This document shows positions 1 through 5,529 of a stretch of 5,529 nt of DNA, piece by piece. This stretch comes from Ignavibacteriota bacterium. GTDB taxonomy: Bacteria; Bacteroidota; Ignavibacteria; UBA10030; UBA6906. Location of the stretch: NCBI GenBank assembly GCA_016209805.1, contig JACQVJ010000246.1, forward strand, positions 1-5,529, read 5' to 3'. The notes under the pieces were generated by a model. It did not search any database. It worked only from the letters and a program-made list of their open reading frames with translations, and was not told the DNA's origin. How positions within the stretch are numbered: position 1 is the stretch's first letter; the number at the start of each line of letters is the position of its first letter. The position numbers and the translations under genes were made by a program.

Positions 1-652
1 GAAGGTCACGACTCTTGTGTGCACCGATGGCGATGAAAACAGATTGATAGCTTTGTTGTCTTAGATCTGCGAGCGTGAAATCGCGGCCAATTGCAGAATT
101 GAGACGCAACTCCACACCGAGACTCAGAGTGGCGTTGATTTCCAGACGAATCAGCTCTCGAGGAAGACGATACTCGGGAACTCCAAGGCGCAACATTCCG
201 CCGGCTACCGGCTGCGCCTCGAAAACTGTCACATCGTAGCCGAGGAGTGCGAGGTCGTGAGCGCATGACATGCCTGCCGGGCCCGCGCCGATCACCGCCA
301 CCTTGATACCGTTGGGGTGGATAGTTTTGCCGAATACCTCCTTCAGCTTCTCGAGATCAAGCATGCTCTCAACACCAAAACGTTCGCAGACAAACCGCTT
401 TAATGCACGGATGCTGAGAGACTCGTCGAGCAAAGTGCGCCGACAGGCAATCTCGCACGGGGCGGCACAAATGCGTCCGCAGATTGAAGCAAATGGATTG
501 GGCCGGCGTGCTACGTGGTACGCTTCACGATACTGGCCATCAGCGATAAGCGAGACGTAGCGGCCTGCCTCCGTGTGGACAGGGCAGGCTGCCATGCATG
601 GAAAGTTGGTATCGAGCCATTTAAGGTTGACGAGCTTGATTTCAGCGGACAT
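1..652 (-). CDS. GltD-like 4Fe-4S/FAD-dependent NAD(P) oxidoreductase, N-terminal part (cut by left edge)
   Basis: The first 217 residues are visible and the frame runs open off the left edge. Residues 1-110 form an Fe-S helical domain of the type at the N-terminus of glutamate synthase small subunit and dihydropyrimidine dehydrogenase. It has Cys19 and Cys23 (CMAACPVHTEAGRYV), then NPF at 52-54 and Cys58, 62, 66 and 70 (CGRICAAPCEIAC). A Rossmann FAD site follows: GAGPAG at 122-127, with Glu145 ending strand 2 (VTVFEA). Next comes GGMLRLGVPEYRLP at 151-164, the GltD-family signature. Such proteins usually pass electrons between NAD(P)H and Fe-S centres. There is no signal peptide, so it is probably cytoplasmic. 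The ATG lies 4 bases after the stop of the upstream small membrane protein, so the gene looks co-transcribed. The match is to the oxidoreductase superfamily. It need not be glutamate synthase, since no large subunit is seen and the neighbours are cytochromes. The partner and the C-terminal domains are unknown. Confidence 0.9.
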   Translation of the reverse strand, partial: MSAEIKLVNLKWLDTNFPCMAACPVHTEAGRYVSLIADGQYREAYHVARRPNPFASICGRICAAPCEIACRRTLLDESLSIRALKRFVCERFGVESMLDLEKLKEVFGKTIHPNGIKVAVIGAGPAGMSCAHDLALLGYDVTVFEAQPVAGGMLRLGVPEYRLPRELIRLEINATLSLGVELRLNSAIGRDFTLADLRQQSYQSVFIAIGAHKSRDL

Positions 653-656
653 CCAC

Positions 657-890
657 TTACCTGTGTTTCAGCAATCTCTTAATATCTCCAAAGTGGAGAA
701 CCACCAGCACAGTTATTGCGACAACGGAAAGCGCAGCTCCTGAGATTGAAACTACGCTCCAAGAGATAGTCAGTTTGAGTGTCTCCAACGCTTCACCTGT
801 TGAGCGCGTTTCGAACAAGAACAACATAAGTCCAAGAACGAAACACGCGAACGCCGCAACCTGTATGATGACTCTCTTTGACTCGTTCAT
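657..890 (-). CDS. Small two-helix membrane protein (77 aa), unknown function
   Basis: I do not recognise a named family. Two hydrophobic stretches, about residues 7-26 and 43-67, predict two membrane helices. They are joined by a short polar loop containing several Glu and Thr residues (FETRSTGEALETLKL). The tail IKRLLKHR is basic, which by the positive-inside rule puts both ends in the cytoplasm. There are no Cys pairs or CXXCH motifs and only one His in the helices (His66), so it is probably not a redox carrier. It lies 61 bases downstream of the monohaem cytochrome and 4 bases upstream of the FAD/Fe-S gene. The start is supported by a strong GGGAGG ribosome binding site 5 bases upstream. 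A structural or assembly subunit of the quinol/cytochrome complex, or a docking site for the cytoplasmic FAD protein, is plausible but inferred only from position. It has the same length and topology as the other small protein at 4657-4890. Confidence 0.75.
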   Translation of the reverse strand: MNESKRVIIQVAAFACFVLGLMLFLFETRSTGEALETLKLTISWSVVSISGAALSVVAITVLVVLHFGDIKRLLKHR

Positions 891-895
891 GGCAT

Positions 896-901
896 CCTCC
901 C
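896..901 (-). promoter_or_regulatory. Ribosome binding site of the 77-aa membrane protein
   Basis: GGGAGG lies 5 bases before the ATG at 890-888 and is the best Shine-Dalgarno match in the window. It supports a real gene here despite its small size. It follows the only sizeable intergenic gap (891-951), where I see no hairpin terminator or clear promoter. Confidence 0.75.
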
Positions 902-951
902 GCCTTTTTTACCGCCCTTGTTTGTTGAAGTTGGGAAACTGATTTATGTTT

Positions 952-1434
952 CTACTTCGACGACTCTGTTTTCTCTAGCATCTTTGCAAGCGTTTTGATG
1001 TAGGCGGCCACGTTTTCGACCTCTTCAGTGCGCAGCGTGCCGCCCCACGGCGGCATGTACTGACTCTTGCCAACGGCTTTGCCTCCTTTCGAGATGGCAG
1101 TGATTATTGTTTCTTCCGAGAGTGCAGCCAGGGTTGTGCTGTCGGTGAAATTTGCAGGTTGCGTTCCGAACGAGTTCTGCAGATTGAACGCGTTGAATCC
1201 TTTTCCATCTCCTTCGGCGCCGTGACATACCTGACAGTATTTTGTGAAGACAATTTTCCCGGCGAGTTCTGTCTTGCTCAGCCCAAGGCGACCCGGAGAG
1301 TGTTCAACGATTTCACGAAACGTTCGCGTTGAATCACCAGCGATAGCGATTGAGTTGCCCGGCTTCGAACAGCCCGACCAACAAGCAATAAGAATTGTCG
1401 CAATGAGCCGAAGTAGAACCTGAACTCGTTTCAT
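952..1434 (-). CDS. Monohaem class I cytochrome c, probable lipoprotein
   Basis: This 160-residue protein has an N-terminal export signal (MKRVQVLLRLIATILIACWSGC). Cys22 is a candidate lipidated cysteine, although Trp at the -3 position makes the lipobox atypical. One haem site, CQVCH, is at 67-71 and is followed by GAEGDGKG. The axial Met is Met127 in the segment YMPPWGG, and the C-terminal helix (EEVENVAAYIKTLAK) is the usual last helix of a class I cytochrome c. It probably sits on the outer face of the cytoplasmic membrane, or in the periplasm, and shuttles electrons from the multihaem subunits to an oxidase or another acceptor. A comparable role is played by the monohaem ActE subunit of alternative complex III, but orthology is not shown. 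Its ATG overlaps the octahaem stop codon (ATGA), and GGAG lies 5 bases upstream, indicating translational coupling. Confidence 0.93.
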   Translation of the reverse strand: MKRVQVLLRLIATILIACWSGCSKPGNSIAIAGDSTRTFREIVEHSPGRLGLSKTELAGKIVFTKYCQVCHGAEGDGKGFNAFNLQNSFGTQPANFTDSTTLAALSEETIITAISKGGKAVGKSQYMPPWGGTLRTEEVENVAAYIKTLAKMLEKTESSK

Positions 1435-3437
1435 TTCTTCTCCGTATCTTTTGCGGACACAACTGTCAACTTGTTTGACTTAAAACTCATGACATACCCC
1501 GTCAGTGCTTTTGCCTCTTCATCGGAGAGATTGTAGTTAGGTTCGATGACATCGGGGACGATTGCTTGCGGATTCTTTAGCCACAGGTACACCCAGCCCG
1601 CCAGTAATTTGTCGCCCGCCTTTGCCCCGATAGTGAAACTGGGTCCCACATAACCGCCCTTCTCTCCAACAATGTGACACGCCATGCATCCCTTTTCATC
1701 GAAGAGTTTCTTCCCAAGCTCAACCATCTGCGGCGTGAATTCCTTCTCAAGGTTCTTCGGAATGTCGGCGCGAACAAACTGTGTCATAATCCCCTCAGTG
1801 AGAACATCCGCCTCATGGGGAGAAAACCGAAACACCGGCATGCGCTCCACCAGAATCGGTCGGATGGAATATGAAACCATCAGGTAATCGTACAGCCACT
1901 TTCGTTGGACTCGACTTCCTTCCAGCGATAAATCATACGCGAGATTGTACCCTCGACCATTGATCCTGTGGCAGGAGTAGCATTGGTATTTTTCGAGGAG
2001 CGCTCCAAACTCTCCGGTCGGCTCATACGGCGGTGGTGTTCTTGTTCTGACAGTGTACCCTTTCGCTCTCACTTTCTTTGCGTTGAAACTGAGGAGTGCG
2101 ACGGTGATATCCTTTGCCTCCTGGGGCGATAGATGATAATCGGGCATCTTCAAGAGATTGGTTCTTGAAACGAACAGTTGCGGCTGTTTCATCTTCGCAA
2201 AGAGATATTCAGGTAGAGTCCGCTCAATGACGCTGTTGCCAAAATTAATATCCTCAGTTTTCTTGTCGCCGATGTTCGTAAGAACAGGACCAAGCTGCAG
2301 CCACTCTTGGTTGCTCTGGTACGGGTGACAGTTCCCGCAACGGAGCTCTTTGAAGATCCTTCGACCCAGGTCAACTGTTTCAGCATCAGCCATAGCTGGC
2401 TTGGCATCCTTCTCGTCCTCTTCCTTGATTTCATAATCAGTGAATTCTTCAAACAGATGCGCAACGAGATTACTGTAGTCCTGCGCCGTAAAATTGAATT
2501 GCGGCATCGTTGTGTTCGGTTGAAAACGTCGTGGTTGATGCAACATCTGGAAGAGCCATTTGCTGTTCACCTTGTTCCCAATCTTGCCGATGTCTGGCGC
2601 CAAATGTCCACCCGTTCCATTGAATGGATGACAGCTAATGCAACGCGCCTCCCGCAGAAGATTTCCTCCTTGCTCGCTGTCCCCTGATGGAGGGTCGTTC
2701 ATTTGCTCAGTTGTACTGTCAGTGAACGTCATCAAGTAAGCAGCGAGAGCATTGATATGGTCATCGGCAAGGTGGTACGTCGGCATGGTCGCATTTGACA
2801 TGTACGCATGCGGATTCTTTAGCCACCGGAACAACCATTTCCGGTTAACTTTGCTGCCGATGCCTGTAAGAACTGGGGCTGTTCGCCTCAGCTTCGAGAA
2901 TCCTTCAATTCGATGGCAACCGGTGCAGTCAAGCTCATTCAACAATCGAAGACCGTTTGAAAGCGCGGGTGCTCCTTCAAGTTTTTCGCGGGAAAGAACA
3001 GATTGCGAATGACATTTCGTGCATGCAACCTCGACGATGTCGTTGCGAAGCATGCCTGCGTGCGCTTCATTTTCTCGCAGAGCACTGCCATCTCCGCCGT
3101 GACAGATTGTGCAGCCATATTGTTTTGCCGGATGGTGGTCGAGGTATTTTCCCGAATGGCTCGCAAAAGGTTGATCTGCACGCCGCATCGAGGAATTGGA
3201 TATGCCGAGATGACAAGTCGAGCACTTGTCGCTGATTCCCAGGTCGTCGTTCTGGAGAGTGGTAACCTTTCCAACTGCATCTTCCGAAGTGGATGACTGT
3301 CCTGAAGCAGGGACTCGCTGAGAAAGCAGTTGCTGATATTCACTCTGGTAATCCTTCCACGAGTTTGTACAGCCGGTGGCAAACTGAATCAACAACAATG
3401 CTGCCACCGGATGAGTGATGCGAGGCTGAACCAACAT
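1431..3437 (-). CDS. Octahaem cytochrome c, probable lipoprotein (three clustered haems plus five class I domains)
   Basis: This 668-residue reading has eight CXXCH motifs, at Cys72, 109, 139, 171, 266, 367, 486 and 584. The first three are closely spaced and lie among histidines (His94, 101, 102, 126) that could be sixth ligands, as in multihaem c-type cytochromes. The other five each begin a class I cytochrome domain of about 90-120 residues, with a WL(x)nP helix and then a Met loop: TMPTY (Met218), TMPQF (Met311), KMPDY (Met431) and RMPVF (Met533). The fifth has VIEPNY at 630-635, with no Met. A signal peptide ends in FATGC, so Cys23 is probably lipidated. The ATG at 3437 is preferred because AAGGA precedes it and it gives a compact signal. 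An ATG at 3473, overlapping the tetrahaem stop, would add 12 residues but lacks an obvious ribosome binding site. It is probably an extracytoplasmic electron wire next to the NrfD subunit. I know no gene symbol for it. Confidence 0.93.
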   Translation of the reverse strand: MLVQPRITHPVAALLLIQFATGCTNSWKDYQSEYQQLLSQRVPASGQSSTSEDAVGKVTTLQNDDLGISDKCSTCHLGISNSSMRRADQPFASHSGKYLDHHPAKQYGCTICHGGDGSALRENEAHAGMLRNDIVEVACTKCHSQSVLSREKLEGAPALSNGLRLLNELDCTGCHRIEGFSKLRRTAPVLTGIGSKVNRKWLFRWLKNPHAYMSNATMPTYHLADDHINALAAYLMTFTDSTTEQMNDPPSGDSEQGGNLLREARCISCHPFNGTGGHLAPDIGKIGNKVNSKWLFQMLHQPRRFQPNTTMPQFNFTAQDYSNLVAHLFEEFTDYEIKEEDEKDAKPAMADAETVDLGRRIFKELRCGNCHPYQSNQEWLQLGPVLTNIGDKKTEDINFGNSVIERTLPEYLFAKMKQPQLFVSRTNLLKMPDYHLSPQEAKDITVALLSFNAKKVRAKGYTVRTRTPPPYEPTGEFGALLEKYQCYSCHRINGRGYNLAYDLSLEGSRVQRKWLYDYLMVSYSIRPILVERMPVFRFSPHEADVLTEGIMTQFVRADIPKNLEKEFTPQMVELGKKLFDEKGCMACHIVGEKGGYVGPSFTIGAKAGDKLLAGWVYLWLKNPQAIVPDVIEPNYNLSDEEAKALTGYVMSFKSNKLTVVSAKDTEKK
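1440..1443 (-). promoter_or_regulatory. Ribosome binding site of the monohaem cytochrome, inside the octahaem gene
   Basis: GGAG lies 5 bases before the ATG at 1434-1432, within the last codons of the octahaem gene. Together with the ATGA start-stop overlap it fixes the start and points to coupled translation of the two cytochromes. Confidence 0.65.
1473..2960 (-). repeat. Five tandem class I cytochrome c domains in the octahaem protein
   Basis: Five diverged protein-level repeats, each with CXXCH, a Pro-containing segment after the haem motif (APVL, APDI, GPVL, AYDL, GPSF), a Trp/Leu-rich helix and a Met loop. The fourth unit has Tyr501 in place of the usual Pro, and the fifth lacks the Met. 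Similarity is at protein level only, so the duplications are old. Confidence 0.75.
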
Positions 3438-3440
3438 GTG

Positions 3441-3445
3441 TCCTT
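3441..3445 (-). promoter_or_regulatory. Ribosome binding site favouring the ATG at 3437 for the octahaem cytochrome
   Basis: AAGGA lies 3 bases before the ATG at 3437-3435, which is a slightly short spacing. The alternative ATG at 3473-3471 overlaps the previous stop but is preceded by TTCAAAA with no purine-rich match. Confidence 0.45.
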
Positions 3446-3469
3446 CTTTTGACTTCATTCCTTTTGCCA

Positions 3470-4660
3470 TCATTTTTGAAAACGAATATACGCGAGCAAG
3501 TCAATCATCTCATGCTCAGCGAACCGCGGAAACGGAATGTTGGACTCTTTCATCCGCTCCTGCATATCGAGGTTGTGGTTCCACATCCTCGCAGCAATGG
3601 TGATAAAGTTGGAGAAGTGCTGCGACTGTGCCAACGCCGGACCGACCGTTCCACCTCGTCCGCCTATTGCATGACAGTTAGTGCAACCTTTTGCTTCGAC
3701 AAGTTCTTTTCCGCGAGCGGGATTTCCCGTTTGGTGCTGAAACTCCAGGAAGTAGAGATAGGAAATGACGTCAGCCATTTCATTCCCTTCAAGTTTTGGA
3801 GAAGCAATATCGAGGTCCTTCATTTTTTTCCACATCATGAAACCGTGATTCCACATGCCGCCGGCAATTGCAGTCGCCCCTCGATGAAATTCTTTCTTCG
3901 TTAGATCGGGACCTACCGATTTTCCCCTTCCCCCAATCTTATGGCAGTTGATGCACCCTTTTGTTTGAAACAATTTTTCTCCGTTCTTCGGGCTTCCCGG
4001 AATCATGTAGCTGACACTTTCATCCGTCACGTGACTGACGCTGTGGAGATACTTGAGCAAGTCAGCAATCTCAGAACCCTCAAATGTTGGACGTTTCAAC
4101 CCGAGGCGTTCCATTGACCGCGACATTCCGAGACCATGATTCCACATTGCTTGCGCGAGAAACAATGGCGAGCCGTACTGTTTCATCTTGTCAAGCGATG
4201 GACCGATCTTTCCGCCGGCCCCGCCCACCTGATGACACTTCTGACATCCGCTCCTCTCAAATACTGCTTTCCCCCGAACCGCGTCACCCGGCTCATCGAA
4301 GTAACTGATTGAGAAAAGATACGCCACAAGGTTTGCCAATTCGCTTTCGTTCAACTTCGGAATCGTCTGCCACACCTCCATTGCCTTCCTCATGTCGGAG
4401 ACGTGATTCCACATCATTGCAACAATCCCCGCGGGGCTGTGACTCGCCTGTACTTTTGCGAGATCGGACCCGATCTTTCCACCTTTCCCCATGATCGAAT
4501 GACACTTGACGCATCCTTTGTCAACAAAGACACGTTGCCCATCTAATGGACTATTCGGGAGAGGAATCTCCTGGGCTGCGAGGCGAAGAACGCTGCACAA
4601 TACGGCAACGGCAAGTAGAGCAGAGGGCAACCAGCACTCACGTGTGATCGAACGAATCAT
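3470..4660 (-). CDS. Tetrahaem cytochrome c made of four tandem domains with MWNHxxxMxxxM motifs
   Basis: This 396-residue exported protein has a signal peptide or signal anchor at about 1-29 (hydrophobic PSALLAVAVLCSVLRLAA), probably cleaved near Gln30. Four class I-like cytochrome domains follow, with haem motifs CVKCH (50-54), CQKCH (139-143), CINCH (236-240) and CTNCH (326-330). Each continues with a Gly-rich stretch (GGxGGKIGP type), then MWNHxxxMxxxM (Met83, 172, 269 and 359 begin it) and an ExxDLLxYL-type final helix. The usual GxMPxF Met loop is absent from all four, so the sixth ligand probably comes from the MWNH motif. Repeat 1 has Ser65 where the others have Pro. It probably relays electrons outside the membrane between the NrfD-type protein and the later cytochromes. 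The ATG at 4660 overlaps the previous stop (ATGA) and has GGGGAAGGA six bases upstream. An ORF extension to 4840 would lack an export signal at its N-terminus and would overlap the small gene, so I reject it. Confidence 0.94.
   Translation of the reverse strand: MIRSITRECWLPSALLAVAVLCSVLRLAAQEIPLPNSPLDGQRVFVDKGCVKCHSIMGKGGKIGSDLAKVQASHSPAGIVAMMWNHVSDMRKAMEVWQTIPKLNESELANLVAYLFSISYFDEPGDAVRGKAVFERSGCQKCHQVGGAGGKIGPSLDKMKQYGSPLFLAQAMWNHGLGMSRSMERLGLKRPTFEGSEIADLLKYLHSVSHVTDESVSYMIPGSPKNGEKLFQTKGCINCHKIGGRGKSVGPDLTKKEFHRGATAIAGGMWNHGFMMWKKMKDLDIASPKLEGNEMADVISYLYFLEFQHQTGNPARGKELVEAKGCTNCHAIGGRGGTVGPALAQSQHFSNFITIAARMWNHNLDMQERMKESNIPFPRFAEHEMIDLLAYIRFQK
3479..4540 (-). repeat. Four tandem cytochrome c repeats in the tetrahaem protein
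   Basis: Units span about residues 41-118, 130-208, 227-307 and 317-394. The haem motifs are 89, 97 and 90 residues apart. All four units keep CXXCH, the Gly-rich loop and MWNHxxxMxxxM at the same spacing. Outside these blocks they differ widely, so this is internal duplication at protein level rather than a recent DNA repeat. Confidence 0.85.
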
Positions 4661-4890
4661 TCTTTTTCCTTCCCCTTTTGCAGCCCAACGAAAACATACG
4701 TCAGAATGCTGGCAATCGTCACGAACACTGGAACGGCGATGATGCTGATGCCGAACGTCGCCGACGGAACATCGGCCAACTCGTAGGACAGACGCAGCAA
4801 GTTTGCAACCCAGATTCCGATCAGGATCACCAATATCCAAATCAGAGCCAGTGATGCAACCTGTAATCCGAATATTGTTTTTTCATTCAT
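4657..4890 (-). CDS. Small two-helix membrane protein (77 aa) between the NrfD-type and tetrahaem genes
   Basis: I do not recognise a named family. Two strongly hydrophobic segments, about residues 5-30 and 46-70, predict two membrane helices. The connecting loop is RLSYELADVPSATFG, and the C-terminus is short and charged (QKGKEKE). It has no Cys or His, so it cannot itself bind haem c or an Fe-S cluster. The ATG lies 7 bases after the NrfD-type stop with no clear Shine-Dalgarno, which suggests it relies on translation from the upstream gene. Its stop overlaps the tetrahaem start (ATGA). Being wedged between the membrane quinol protein and the first cytochrome, it is likely a small accessory subunit stabilising their contact. 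That role is an inference from position. Its length and topology match the second small protein at 657-890. Confidence 0.8.
   Translation of the reverse strand: MNEKTIFGLQVASLALIWILVILIGIWVANLLRLSYELADVPSATFGISIIAVPVFVTIASILTYVFVGLQKGKEKE
4667..4675 (-). promoter_or_regulatory. Ribosome binding site fixing the tetrahaem start
   Basis: GGGGAAGGA lies 6 bases before the ATG at 4660-4658, inside the last codons of the small membrane protein. It decides in favour of this start over in-frame codons farther upstream. Confidence 0.7.
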
Positions 4891-4897
4891 GACGTTG

Positions 4898-5529
4898 TCA
4901 CGCTGATAAAACTTGAGCGTCGCCTGTTCTCTCCGTCGGCAGATATTGCTGAAGCCGTTCGGTCACCTCTTTGACGGAGTGCTCACGCCCTTCTTCAATT
5001 TCCCAGACTGAGATGAGAGGGAAGAATTTTGAGAAGAAGGCGAAGCCAAGCGCGAACGCGGCAACTCCGCCGAGAAAGAGACTCCACTCCACCAACGACG
5101 GAATGTAAATGCCTACCGGACTTGGCAAATGCGTGTTCGCCAATGTCGGCACAACGATGATGAGACGCTCGAGCCACATGCCTACGACCACTGCGATTGC
5201 AGATATGAGCACCTTGGGGATGGTGTGCTTCTTTTTGAACGTCAACAACGAAACGGGGATGAGAAAATTGCACGCCACCATCCACCAGAAAAACGGTGCG
5301 TATGGTCCGGTAAACTTATACCAAAACACTTCCATCTCGAACGGCTCGTGTCCAAAGAATCCGGTGAGGTACTCGGAAAATGTGAAGTAGAACCACAACA
5401 CCGACATGATCAGAAGAAGGTTGCCGAGATACGCAAAATGGATATCCTTGAGATACGCGTCGAAATGAAACAACTTGCGGAACACTATCATCACGATGAG
5501 CAGTGCAGCAATACCTGAGAAGATCGCGC
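4898..5529 (-). CDS. NrfD/ActC-type polytopic membrane quinol protein, C-terminal part (cut by right edge)
   Basis: The 209 C-terminal residues are visible and the frame is open to the right edge. A GTG at 5494 is internal and is not the true start, because the in-frame codons before it read as a continuing helix (FSGIAALLIVMIVFRKLFHF). Five hydrophobic helices can be seen. Family features include FTFSEYLTGFFGHEPFEMEVF, here in shortened form WFYFTFSEY then GHEP; TGPYAPFFWWMV; VVGMWLERLIIVVPTL, where a conserved Arg sits in a helix; and SLVEWSLFLG. The protein ends in a soluble tail after FFPLISVWEIEEG. These match the long NrfD-like proteins ActC/ActF of alternative complex III and related polysulfide-reductase-type anchors, which bind menaquinol near the periplasmic side. 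The usual ActC-like length of about 450-480 residues implies that roughly half the gene is missing. It is the probable quinone-reactive core of the module. Whether it is ActC, ActF or another NrfD branch cannot be settled here. Confidence 0.92.
   Translation of the reverse strand, partial: AIFSGIAALLIVMIVFRKLFHFDAYLKDIHFAYLGNLLLIMSVLWFYFTFSEYLTGFFGHEPFEMEVFWYKFTGPYAPFFWWMVACNFLIPVSLLTFKKKHTIPKVLISAIAVVVGMWLERLIIVVPTLANTHLPSPVGIYIPSLVEWSLFLGGVAAFALGFAFFSKFFPLISVWEIEEGREHSVKEVTERLQQYLPTERTGDAQVLSA

Noticed and set aside
270..560. Plus-strand open frame of 96 codons
   Set aside because: Antisense to the Fe-S/FAD domain of the oxidoreductase, whose motifs on the minus strand are unmistakable.
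891..951. Possible terminator or internal promoter in the largest gap
   Set aside because: Read on the minus strand it has an A-run between two short G-rich stretches but no inverted repeat followed by T-run, and no convincing -35/-10 pair.
2939..3382. Minus-strand open frame of 147 codons
   Set aside because: Same strand but another frame inside the octahaem gene, over its first four haem motifs; no domain and no ribosome binding site noticed.
3449..3904. Plus-strand open frame of 151 codons
   Set aside because: It is antisense to the tetrahaem and octahaem genes, has no recognisable domain, and its composition reads as a shadow of the haem-domain codons.
3470..4840. A longer, 456-residue reading of the tetrahaem gene starting at 4840
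   Set aside because: The first 60 residues are the small membrane gene read in another frame; the true signal peptide and ribosome binding site are at 4660.
4898..5494. A complete 198-residue NrfD-type gene starting at the GTG at 5494
   Set aside because: The frame stays open to the window edge and the upstream codons continue a membrane helix, so the gene is truncated rather than short.
5129..5518. Plus-strand open frame of 129 codons
   Set aside because: Antisense to the well-supported NrfD-type gene; His/Arg-rich and without family features.
1..5529. Calling the cluster canonical alternative complex III with act gene symbols
   Set aside because: Only the NrfD-type protein and perhaps the monohaem cytochrome fit; the tetra- and octahaem proteins and the FAD/Fe-S protein do not match known Act subunits, and no ActA/ActB is visible.

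Overview
The window is part of one bacterial operon, read entirely on the minus strand, that encodes a membrane-bound, cytochrome-rich electron-transfer module. Seven genes follow one another with almost no gaps. In transcription order (right to left) they are: an NrfD/ActC-type membrane quinol protein cut by the right edge; a 77-residue two-helix membrane protein; an exported tetraheme cytochrome c built from four tandem domains; a probable octaheme lipoprotein cytochrome c; a monoheme lipoprotein cytochrome c; a second 77-residue two-helix membrane protein; and a GltD-like 4Fe-4S/FAD oxidoreductase cut by the left edge. Two junctions are ATGA start-stop overlaps and the longest gap is 61 bases. 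No promoter, terminator, RNA gene, mobile element or CRISPR array is visible.

The three cytochromes carry 4 + 8 + 1 = 13 CXXCH haem-binding motifs. All three have export signals, and the two distal ones have probable lipoprotein cysteines. The NrfD-type protein would exchange electrons with (mena)quinone in the membrane, and the cytochromes would carry them outside the membrane. The terminal FAD/Fe-S protein has no export signal in the part seen and would act in the cytoplasm, perhaps linking the module to NAD(P)H or ferredoxin. The layout recalls alternative complex III (ActABCDEF) and other NrfD-plus-multihaem quinol:cytochrome c oxidoreductases. The cytochrome subunits seen here do not match the canonical Act set, and any ActA/ActB-like subunits would have to lie off the right edge. 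Whether electrons flow from quinol to cytochrome or the reverse cannot be read from the sequence.

The host is a bacterium of moderate GC content, roughly half by eye. The FAD protein's N-terminus and the NrfD/cytochrome style recall genomes of the Bacteroidota/Ignavibacteriota/Chlorobiota group or of Acidobacteriota. That is an impression from family resemblance and is weak.

The points most worth attention are the invariant MWNHxxxMxxxM motif in every repeat of the tetraheme protein, the 3+5 haem architecture of the octaheme protein with a degenerate last haem site, the two equal-length small membrane proteins bracketing the cytochrome block, and the reduced cysteine set of the FAD protein's Fe-S domain.
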